Source of the DNA: Scybalenecus merdavium
GTDB lineage: Bacteria; Bacillota; Clostridia; Oscillospirales; Acutalibacteraceae
NCBI GenBank assembly: GCA_018714405.1
Contig: DVNM01000008.1
Coordinates: 1-46,447, forward strand
Direction of reading: 5' to 3'
Length of the DNA: 46,447 bases
A program made the translations under genes and the position numbers. This document shows positions 36,225 through 43,109 of the stretch, in pieces (position 1 is the stretch's first letter; each line of letters starts with the position of its first letter). The notes beneath the pieces are model-generated. The model was given only the letters and a program-made list of their open reading frames with translations. It did not search any database and was not told the origin of the DNA.

Positions 36225-37070
36225 TTACTCTCCCCTGTGCAAAACGTATTTTTCAACCGCCTGGGCAAGGCCGTCCTCCGCATTGGACGCCGTTTGGTAT
36301 TTTGCCGCCGCACGGCAGGCGTCGCAGGCGTTGCCCATGGCAAACGACCAGCCGGCAAAACGCAGCATGGTGCAGTCGTTTTCCGCGTCGCCGAACGCCA
36401 TGACCTCCTCGGGCAAAATGCCGAGCGCCTGACACATGCCGGAAACGGCAGAGCCCTTGTGCACACCGCTTCGCATCAGTTCCATCTGGTTTTGGACATT
36501 GGAATCCGGCAGGCTGGAAGTCCAGTCCGCGCCGTCGAAATGCTTCAGCCGCTCCGTAATGGCCGCCGCCCGATCCGGCGCCATGGAGGAAACGTTGAAC
36601 TTTTCCACGTCGGAACGGCGCACCACCTGTGCCATATCTTCCACAAAATTCACATTTTCGGTAATTTTTTCAATAAACTCCGGAGGCAGGGCTCCCCCGT
36701 CAAAAAGCGAGGCTTTTTCTTTCGGCACATAAGACCAGCCGTTGGCATACATTTCATAAAACAGCGGCTCGCTTTCCAGATACGCCGCCAGTTCCAGCGC
36801 CTTTTGCGTGGGAAAAAACGCCGTGTAAATCAGCTTTTTATTCACGCGGTCGTAAACAGCCGCGCCGTTGGAATAGATCACATAATCAATAAAATCGACC
36901 TGCTGCGTTACCATGCCGATCAGCGAGATCGTACGGCCGGTCGCGATAGCTGTTTTAACGCCCTGGTCGTGCGCGTCAAGCAGCGCCTTTTTCGTTCTTT
37001 CGGTCACCGTTACATGATCCGGCGCCATCAGTGTGCCGTCCAGATCGGTTACGATCAGTCGGATTGCCAT
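36225..37070 (-). CDS. Cof-type HAD-superfamily phosphatase
   Basis: 281 residues. Catalytic aspartates are in DLDGTLMAPD, with ATGRT as motif II, a conserved Lys in the HKGSAV segment, and motif IV in FGDAENDCTML. A type IIB cap lies in the middle. Cof-type enzymes dephosphorylate sugar phosphates, flavins or PLP; the substrate here is unknown. It is the first gene of the HAD-GH29 unit with its own promoter, divergent from the metallophosphoesterase gene. GGGGTGAT precedes the ATG. Confidence 0.92.
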   Translation of the reverse strand: MAIRLIVTDLDGTLMAPDHVTVTERTKKALLDAHDQGVKTAIATGRTISLIGMVTQQVDFIDYVIYSNGAAVYDRVNKKLIYTAFFPTQKALELAAYLESEPLFYEMYANGWSYVPKEKASLFDGGALPPEFIEKITENVNFVEDMAQVVRRSDVEKFNVSSMAPDRAAAITERLKHFDGADWTSSLPDSNVQNQMELMRSGVHKGSAVSGMCQALGILPEEVMAFGDAENDCTMLRFAGWSFAMGNACDACRAAAKYQTASNAEDGLAQAVEKYVLHRGE

Positions 37071-37121
37071 TGTATCACCCCTGAAAAAAATTCACACAAA
37101 GTGCATTTTCATGCAGTTTTC

Positions 37122-37150
37122 AGTATACCATACCCCATGTCAAAATACAA
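37122..37150 (-). promoter_or_regulatory. Promoter of the HAD-GH29 unit
   Basis: On the minus strand: -35 TTGTAT (37145-37150), 17-bp spacer, -10 TATACT (37122-37127). A small hairpin TGCAT-GAAA-ATGCA (37102-37115) lies at the start of the leader. Confidence 0.7.
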
Positions 37151-37163
37151 CCGCCCGAATGAT

Positions 37164-37195
37164 TTTACAAACTGTGTGCGAAAAAATGTTGTAAA
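37164..37195. promoter_or_regulatory. Inverted repeat between divergent promoters, candidate operator
   Basis: TTTACAA (37164-37170) and TTGTAAA (37189-37195) form an inverted repeat with an 18-base spacer, and the right arm overlaps the -35 of the plus-strand promoter. A regulator could act on both divergent units from here; no regulator gene is adjacent. Confidence 0.35.
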
Positions 37196-37217
37196 TTTGA
37201 CACAACTATTTTATAAT
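37189..37217 (+). promoter_or_regulatory. Promoter of the metallophosphoesterase-symporter unit
   Basis: -35 TTGTAA (37189-37194), 17-bp spacer, -10 TATAAT (37212-37217). It gives a leader of about 15 bases ahead of the AAGGTGGG ribosome site. Confidence 0.75.
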
Positions 37218-37238
37218 GAAATTTAAGGTGGGATGATT

Positions 37239-38615
37239 ATGCTTAAATTTTACCAGATCACAGACCTGCACTACTACCCGGCACGTGAACTGCATGCCTG
37301 CGGTGAAGCCTGGGAAAAACGTGCAAAATACGACCAGAAATGCCTGGCCGAAAGCGAAGCGATTATTGACGCGGCGTTTGCGTACCTGGCAAACGACCGG
37401 GATACCGACATCGTTTTGATCACCGGCGACGTGGTGTGCGACGGCGAACTGGTTGGCCACCGGTCGCTGGCCAGGAAGCTTAAAATGCTTGCCGAAAGCG
37501 GCAAAAAGATTTTTCTGATCACCGCCTCGCACGACATACGCCCGGATCCCAAAGGTTACAGCGAGGAGAAAGGCGAATACGTTGTGGAATGCGCCGACAA
37601 AGCGCAGCTTTTTGACATTTACTATGACTTTGGCCTGCGCGATGCGCTCAGCATACACAAGGCCACAAACTCATACTGCGCACAGCTGGAGCGCGGATAC
37701 CGTATCTTGATGCTCAACGACGACCGGCAGGGCTGGGGCGCCGACAACTACGGCTTTTCCAAAGACCAGCTGGAATGGGCGCAGACACAGATAGACGCTG
37801 CCAAGGCCGCCGGCGACCGGATGCTGGCCGTGTGCCACCACCCGCTTTTGCCGCCCGCAAAGCTTTACAAGGCGTTTTCACCGTTTGAAATGATAGACGA
37901 CAGCGAAAACGTGGCTGCCTTTTTGGCCGACAACGGTATTCAGCTTTTGTTTACCGGGCACACGCACATGCAAAGCATCAACTACTTTGACAGCCCCGCA
38001 GGCAACCGGCTGTACGAAATCAACACCGCCTGCCTGACCGCCTACCCAAGCCCCATTCGCAAAATGGAGCTGCAGGGCAATACGCTGAAAGTCACAACAA
38101 AGCACCTGGAGACGATCGACTACGATCTGCAGGCGAAGCCGTACATGCTTTACCTGAAAGAGCACTTTGACTTTATGCTAAACGACATTCTGGACGCGGC
38201 GGCGCACGACATTGACCGTTTTTGCGAACTGGGCGAAAGCTTCAGCCTGAAAAAGGAAAAATCTGAAAAATTCAAAGTGCCGCTGCACATGCTCGGCCAG
38301 CTTTTAGACCGGCTGACCTTTAAAAAAGCCGGCCGCCTTCTGGGCGTTCTGCCGAAGATCGCGCCCAGAATGTACGATGTGCGCATCCGTGACTTTTTGC
38401 TCACGCTGGTCAATAACCTTTACGGCGGCACGCGCAATTTCGCACCCGGCAGTGCAGAGTACGACGCGTTTATGGCCGTTGCCGACCGGCTTTTCCAGAT
38501 CGCGCCGGCGGGGAGCCTGAAAGAGATGTACAAAACGACGCTGCGCCCGGTACTTTCCGACATTCTTTATAATGCCAACGGTCTCGACAGCAACGACACG
38601 CTTATTGCCCTGTAA
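37239..38615 (+). CDS. Calcineurin-like metallophosphoesterase
   Basis: About 458 residues, cytoplasmic. Metal-binding motifs are TDLHYYP (D-x-H), ITGDVVCDG (GD), ASHD (in the place of the usual GNHD), VCHHPLL and FTGHTHM. A C-terminal region of about 190 residues after the catalytic domain is not assigned. The family hydrolyses phosphodiesters such as cyclic nucleotides or phospholipid head groups; the substrate is unknown. The second ATG (37239) is preferred, with GGTGGG 6 bases upstream. A symporter gene follows in the same direction 50 bases on. Confidence 0.85.
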   Translation: MLKFYQITDLHYYPARELHACGEAWEKRAKYDQKCLAESEAIIDAAFAYLANDRDTDIVLITGDVVCDGELVGHRSLARKLKMLAESGKKIFLITASHDIRPDPKGYSEEKGEYVVECADKAQLFDIYYDFGLRDALSIHKATNSYCAQLERGYRILMLNDDRQGWGADNYGFSKDQLEWAQTQIDAAKAAGDRMLAVCHHPLLPPAKLYKAFSPFEMIDDSENVAAFLADNGIQLLFTGHTHMQSINYFDSPAGNRLYEINTACLTAYPSPIRKMELQGNTLKVTTKHLETIDYDLQAKPYMLYLKEHFDFMLNDILDAAAHDIDRFCELGESFSLKKEKSEKFKVPLHMLGQLLDRLTFKKAGRLLGVLPKIAPRMYDVRIRDFLLTLVNNLYGGTRNFAPGSAEYDAFMAVADRLFQIAPAGSLKEMYKTTLRPVLSDILYNANGLDSNDTLIAL

Positions 38616-38665
38616 GCTGCGGCGCACGGGGATAAGGAAAACAATTTCATAAGAGGGGGAAAATT

Positions 38666-40144
38666 ATGAAAAACTATGTGCCGACCAAAGAGTGGATGGC
38701 ATACGCCATAGGCGCGCTCGGTCAGGGTATGGTGTACTGCATCATGAGTTCCTACATATCTGACTTTTACCTGAACGTCATGAAGCTGACACCGCTGTTC
38801 GTTCTGCTGCTGGTGCTTCTGGCCAGGATCTGGGACGCGGTCATCGACCCGATCCTGGGCTACTGGATGGACCGCTCCAACCCGAAGCACGGCAAGCTGA
38901 AAAGCTACATCATCTACACACCGATCCCGATCGCGATTTTGACCGTGCTGCTGTTCTACGCGCCCAATCTGTCCGGCGGCGCGCTGATGGCCTACGCCGT
39001 CATCACTTACCTGTTGTGGGCGACCGTTTATTCGGTGAGCGACGTACCGTTTTGGAGCCTGCCGAACCTGTTGACGCCGAACCCGGACGAACGCGGCGCC
39101 ATCATCAGCAAGGCCCGCACCTCCAACGGCGTAGGTTCCGCCGTACCGATGGCCTTTTTCATGCTGCTGGGCTTCATTCTGCCGAGCCTAGGCCTGAGCG
39201 GCACACAGCTGGAAGAGACCCGCTACATGTCGATCGCCATGTTCTGTGCCATTGTCGGCAACCTGCTGTTTATCCCCGTTTACTTTAAAACAAAAGAGCG
39301 CGTGCAGGTACCGCCCCCGCCGAAACACAAAAGGGGTGAAAAAGACGGCAAAGGCGTGCTGCACCTGATTTTCACATGCAAACCGCTGCTGCTGACGGCC
39401 GCCATGGGCATTTTATCTGCTGCGCGCTACCTGTACCAGGCCGGCGCCGTGCATGTTGCCCGGTACGCCTTTTATATTGGCGAAGACCCGACCGGCCTGA
39501 CCGGCGCAGACCGCGAAGCTGCCCTGCAGGGCAATATCAGCCTGGTGTCCACCGTGTTCCAGGTGGCTGCCGCCGTGGGCATGTTTGTCACGATGCTGCT
39601 GATGCCGCTGGCGTTCAAAAAGTTCAGCTATAAACAGATCATCATCAGCACTTCGATCCTGGGTTCTGTTTCCAGCTTTATCATTTACGCGATCGGCTAC
39701 GAGCACTTCTGGGCCTGCGTGCCGTTCTTTGTGATCTCGTGCATCCCGCTCGGCGCCATCAACGTGTGCGCATTCGCCATGATCGGCGACTGCCTGGACT
39801 ACATGGAGTGGAAGACCGGCGTGCGCCTTGCCGGCACCGGGCAGGCCATCCAGAGCTTTGTGACCTCGTTCAGCAACGCGCTGGCAACCGGCTTCATCGT
39901 GGTGATGTACATGATCGTCAACCTGGACGTTGCCTCCATCAGTGCGAGCGTAACGGCCAATCCGCTCGAAATGGGGCACGAAGTGCGCCAGGGCATGTTC
40001 AGCCTGATCTCCATCGTGCCGGCCATCAGTCTGCTGCTGTGCACCGTGCCGATGTTCTTCTACGACCTGGTGGGCGAAAAGAAAGCGCGCATCACCCGCG
40101 AACTGGAAGAAAGAAGAAAAGCAAGCGGCACACTGGAAAATTGA
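38666..40144 (+). CDS. GPH-family sugar:cation symporter
   Basis: 492 residues with about 12 transmembrane segments. The glycoside-pentoside-hexuronide family marks are seen: WDAVIDPILGYWMDRS after TM2 and HGKLKSYIIYTPIP in the following loop. Such carriers import sugars with Na+ or H+. The sugar is not known; the fucosidase nearby suggests oligosaccharides or glycosides. It has an AGAGGGGG ribosome site and ends before a strong bidirectional terminator. Confidence 0.9.
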   Translation: MKNYVPTKEWMAYAIGALGQGMVYCIMSSYISDFYLNVMKLTPLFVLLLVLLARIWDAVIDPILGYWMDRSNPKHGKLKSYIIYTPIPIAILTVLLFYAPNLSGGALMAYAVITYLLWATVYSVSDVPFWSLPNLLTPNPDERGAIISKARTSNGVGSAVPMAFFMLLGFILPSLGLSGTQLEETRYMSIAMFCAIVGNLLFIPVYFKTKERVQVPPPPKHKRGEKDGKGVLHLIFTCKPLLLTAAMGILSAARYLYQAGAVHVARYAFYIGEDPTGLTGADREAALQGNISLVSTVFQVAAAVGMFVTMLLMPLAFKKFSYKQIIISTSILGSVSSFIIYAIGYEHFWACVPFFVISCIPLGAINVCAFAMIGDCLDYMEWKTGVRLAGTGQAIQSFVTSFSNALATGFIVVMYMIVNLDVASISASVTANPLEMGHEVRQGMFSLISIVPAISLLLCTVPMFFYDLVGEKKARITRELEERRKASGTLEN

Positions 40145-40163
40145 AACCGCATTTACAAGTTCA

Positions 40164-40210
40164 TAACAAAAAGCCTTTGCTGTTTTCTGAACAGCAAAGG
40201 CTTTTCATTT
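40164..40210. terminator. Bidirectional terminator
   Basis: A 16-bp perfect stem (AAAAGCCTTTGCTGTT / AACAGCAAAGGCTTTT, 40169-40184 / 40190-40205) has a 5-base loop. It lies between the symporter (plus) and the DUF1648-like gene (minus) and can serve both. Confidence 0.92.
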
Positions 40211-40216
40211 TGCCTG

Positions 40217-40576
40217 TCAACCGGGCTGGTGCAAAATCAGCGCGGCAGCCAAAATCATAACGCAGGTGGAAAACAGCGAAATGCCATTAAGGATATGTGC
40301 AAACGGCGTGCAATCTTTACGCACCAGGATCCATGCAAACGGAAACACCACCACGGCAATACCAAGCGGAATGATGCCGACCGGGTACAGCCCGGATTTA
40401 GGGCCGTAATTATTAAACCCTCCCTCAGCCGACCAGTGGCGTGCCACCATGTCCGGCATATCTTGCAAAATCACAAAAAATGCCACGCAATAGGCTACAG
40501 CCAGAACAAGTGCAAAAATCGTGACGGCATACGACGGCGCATGATACGGCAGCATAAAAGACTTTGCTTTTTTCAT
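40217..40576 (-). CDS. DUF1648-like small membrane protein
   Basis: 119 residues with three predicted transmembrane segments (about 15-37, 65-83, 94-115). Between the first two lies MPDMVARHWSAEGGFNNYGPKS, the H-W-x-x-x-G pattern of DUF1648, also found at the N terminus of SdpI-type immunity proteins. Function unknown. GGAGG precedes the ATG and it is a single-gene unit. Confidence 0.75.
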   Translation of the reverse strand: MKKAKSFMLPYHAPSYAVTIFALVLAVAYCVAFFVILQDMPDMVARHWSAEGGFNNYGPKSGLYPVGIIPLGIAVVVFPFAWILVRKDCTPFAHILNGISLFSTCVMILAAALILHQPG

Positions 40577-40604
40577 AATATCCTCCGTTATGTGTTTCTT
40601 AATA

Positions 40605-40634
40605 TTTATACCTTGTGATTAATGCATTGCACAA
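40605..40634 (-). promoter_or_regulatory. Candidate promoter of the DUF1648-like gene
   Basis: On the minus strand: -35 TTGTGC (40629-40634), 18-bp spacer, -10 TATAAA (40605-40610), about 30 bases upstream of the start codon. Confidence 0.5.
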
Positions 40635-40641
40635 AAAAATA

Positions 40642-41022
40642 TCAGGGCGGACCGTCGCCCAAAAAACAAAGTAGCTGCTGTGGTGTTTCAAAGGCGTCAT
40701 AATCCCCATTTACGCCGCTGCGGTGGTAAACGACGCCGCGGCTTTCGTTTTGCTTGAGCACATCCAGCTGCGCATTTTGGCCACGCTGGCGAATAAACAG
40801 CGCAAAAGCGCGCGGCTTGACCTTTTGCAAAAGGCCTTTTGTGCACTGCAAAACCTCTGCACAGGCAAAGCAGCCGCCAAGCCCTTTTTCCATAGAGCAG
40901 TGCCTGTTTGCACACCGGTCTTTATCCGGGCAGCTGCCCGAATCACAGCCGGCACATACATCATTTTCCGAACAGAGGCAGCACGCCAGGCCGCAGCGGC
41001 CAAAGCCAAGTTCCCTTTTCGT
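40642..41022 (-). CDS. Cys-rich DUF3795-like protein, apparent ACG start
   Basis: Reading the minus strand gives an open frame of 126 codons from ACG 41022 to TGA 40642. The first 55 residues hold at least ten cysteines in pairs and CxxC-like spacings (RCGLACCLCSEN, CAGC, CPDKDRC, CFAC), the pattern of DUF3795 putative metal-binding proteins. No ATG, GTG or TTG lies between the upstream stop (41047) and the Cys region. The ACG follows GGAGAG by 4 bases, just where ATG would be expected. Starting at the first ATG (40893) would lose the Cys cluster. It is either a rare start, a start-codon mutation, or a sequence error. Confidence 0.65.
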   Translation of the reverse strand, partial: TKRELGFGRCGLACCLCSENDVCAGCDSGSCPDKDRCANRHCSMEKGLGGCFACAEVLQCTKGLLQKVKPRAFALFIRQRGQNAQLDVLKQNESRGVVYHRSGVNGDYDAFETPQQLLCFLGDGPP

Positions 41023-41059
41023 AAAACTCTCCGGTGATTTCTGTTTTCACATGTGTATT

Positions 41060-41560
41060 TTATAAAGTATAGCGAAAATAGACCTGCGGCAAAGAGCGGT
41101 CGGGCGCATCTGCATCCTGCGCAAAAAGAACGCCGCCCATTTTGCGGTAAAACGCATGCGCCGGGTAGTTATACTTGTTGCAGGCCACGATAAAAGACGA
41201 AAAGCCTTTTGCACGCAGATACGCAGCGCCCTGCGCAAAAAGCGCCCGTCCAATGCCCTGCTTGCGGTAAAGCGCATCTATATTCAAAAGCAAAATTTCG
41301 GCATTTTGCCCGACCGAACGGCGTGTTTTTTCGCCGGCAGCCATGTAGCCGACGCAGCGGCTCTGCACCTCGGCAACAAAAAGAGACACGCAGCTGTCTG
41401 CAGCAAGCCGCGCAAAATACTGCGCCTGTGCCGCCAGATCGAATCCGGCGAGCTTTTCTTCAGGATAAATATCCTTATAAGCCGTATGCCAGACATTTTG
41501 TTTGACAAGCGCCAAAGCATGCGCATCGGAAACAGCGGCGCGGCGCACCAGAAAATCCAT
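41060..41560 (-). CDS. GNAT-family N-acetyltransferase
   Basis: 166 residues. The acetyl-CoA-binding segment reads LNIDALYRKQGIGRALFAQG, followed by CNKYNYPAHAFYRKMGG, typical of RimI/YitH-like single-domain GNAT proteins. The substrate is unknown. ATG 41560 is preferred over the upstream ATG (41578) because AGAGG lies 6 bases before it and it sits one base past the stop of the hydrolase gene, with which it is probably co-transcribed. Confidence 0.88.
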   Translation of the reverse strand: MDFLVRRAAVSDAHALALVKQNVWHTAYKDIYPEEKLAGFDLAAQAQYFARLAADSCVSLFVAEVQSRCVGYMAAGEKTRRSVGQNAEILLLNIDALYRKQGIGRALFAQGAAYLRAKGFSSFIVACNKYNYPAHAFYRKMGGVLFAQDADAPDRSLPQVYFRYTL

Positions 41561-41561
41561 T

Positions 41562-42476
41562 TTAAACCTCTGCCTCAACCACCATTTTGGATTTGAAAAA
41601 GCGGGTCATTTCTTCAATAATGATCTGGCCGGGGCCCTTGAACGGCTCGATCACGCTGAATACATGCTGCTGGTTGTTTTTGGTCCAGTTGTGGAATTTT
41701 ACGTCTACACCGTTTGTCAAAAGCACGGCGTAGCACTGCTTGCCCTGCTCCTGCAGAAAATCGCCGTTTGAAGTGACCAGGTAAAACGGCGCCAATTCCT
41801 TACCGGCGATCTTCGCGAAATTGGCAAACGTTTTATAGAACAGGTCGTTTTTATAATCCGCGCCGAACACGACCTGGCGGTTAGACACGGTGAGCGGACT
41901 TTTTTGGGTAAAGTCGATCATCGGCGAAGTCGCGCCATACGCCCGGAAAAGCTGCCCCGGCGCCGGAATGCCGGCGATTTGCGCCAGCTTTTCATTCGCG
42001 CACACGGCCGCGCTCAGACAGGTCAGATTGCCGCCGGCAGAGTCACCGGTCAAAAACATATTGCCGGTATCGCCGCCGTAAACGGCAATGTTTTCACGCA
42101 CCCAGGAAAACGCAGCAAAGCAGTCCTGCAGCTGGTCGGCCAAATGCACACGGTCCTTCCCGCCGCACAAACGGTAATTGATATTCACAACAATAAACCC
42201 TTTTTCAGCCAGAGCCAGGCAATAAGGGCGGTTGATCTCTTTATAGCCGTACATCCAGCCGCCGCCGTGCACATCCACAATGACCGGCAGCTTTTTGCCG
42301 CCGGCTGACTGCGGCACATACACATCCAGCAAATGGCCACGCAGGCCGTCTGAAAGGTATGGGATGTCGTAATTTTCCTCTATATTTTCCGGCGGGTGCT
42401 GGCGTTTTAACCGCACCGTGTCGTTCACGCCAGCAAACCCCCAAACTAAATTTAAAATCGGTTTAAAAAAATCCAT
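41562..42476 (-). CDS. Alpha/beta-hydrolase, esterase/lipase (BD-FAE/HSL-like)
   Basis: 304 residues, no signal peptide. The oxyanion-hole motif is VHGGGW and the nucleophile elbow GDSAGG; the catalytic histidine is probably in NWTKNNQQHVFSV. Such enzymes cleave short acyl or aryl esters, for example acetyl groups on xylan. The second ATG (42476) is chosen because GAGG lies 7 bases before it; ATG 42482 would be too close. Confidence 0.88.
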   Translation of the reverse strand: MDFFKPILNLVWGFAGVNDTVRLKRQHPPENIEENYDIPYLSDGLRGHLLDVYVPQSAGGKKLPVIVDVHGGGWMYGYKEINRPYCLALAEKGFIVVNINYRLCGGKDRVHLADQLQDCFAAFSWVRENIAVYGGDTGNMFLTGDSAGGNLTCLSAAVCANEKLAQIAGIPAPGQLFRAYGATSPMIDFTQKSPLTVSNRQVVFGADYKNDLFYKTFANFAKIAGKELAPFYLVTSNGDFLQEQGKQCYAVLLTNGVDVKFHNWTKNNQQHVFSVIEPFKGPGQIIIEEMTRFFKSKMVVEAEV

Positions 42477-42536
42477 AATCATTCCTCACTCTGCATGGAA
42501 AAAGTGATCGCCTGCATAAAATAAAACGGTGATCGT

Positions 42537-43109
42537 ATGAACAAAAAACAAATCAAACAGGAAGTAGCCGGCATTATTTTTGTGAGCCTTGCCGGCACAC
42601 TGGCGCACTTTGTTTACGCCATCAGCGGCGAAAACGGCTTTGCCGCGCTATTTGTGCCGGTCAACGAAAGCGTTTGGGAACACCTGAAACTTCTGTGGTT
42701 TCCATACATTATTTTTGCAGCCGTGCAGTTCTTTCTGCCGGGCAGAAAAGACAGCGCGTCTTTCTGGGCGGCAAAAGCGGCCGGCGCATACATGGGCACG
42801 CTGTTTATTGCCGCATTTTTCTACACCTACAGCGGCGCCCTTGGCAAAACCGTTACGGCGATCGACATTTTGTCGTTTTACCTGGGCGTTTTGGGTGCGT
42901 TCGGCACAGACTACGTTCTCATGCGCAGCGCACGCCCGGCCCCCAAAGCGGCAGCAGCCATCGGCATTGCCGCGCTTGCCGGTATGACCTTGCTGTTTTT
43001 CCTGTTCACATACCACCCGCCGCAGATCGCCCTGTTTGAAGACCCGCAAAGCGGCAGCTTTGGCATTTACAGCGTTTTGGCGCCCATTTCCGGCACGGCC
43101 GGTTTATAG
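42537..43109 (+). CDS. DUF6512-like membrane protein
   Basis: 190 residues with about five to six transmembrane segments. The conserved block VPVNESVWEHLKLLWFPY (about residues 40-57) is typical of this uncharacterised family. The ribosome site GGTGAT lies just before the ATG. Its last 43 bases overlap the 3' end of the convergent GH13 gene. It is divergent from the hydrolase gene and function is unknown. Confidence 0.75.
   Translation: MNKKQIKQEVAGIIFVSLAGTLAHFVYAISGENGFAALFVPVNESVWEHLKLLWFPYIIFAAVQFFLPGRKDSASFWAAKAAGAYMGTLFIAAFFYTYSGALGKTVTAIDILSFYLGVLGAFGTDYVLMRSARPAPKAAAAIGIAALAGMTLLFFLFTYHPPQIALFEDPQSGSFGIYSVLAPISGTAGL

Noticed and set aside
37197..37217. TTGACA at 37197 as the -35 of the metallophosphoesterase promoter
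   Set aside because: It is only 9 bases from TATAAT; TTGTAA at 37189 has the correct 17-base spacing.
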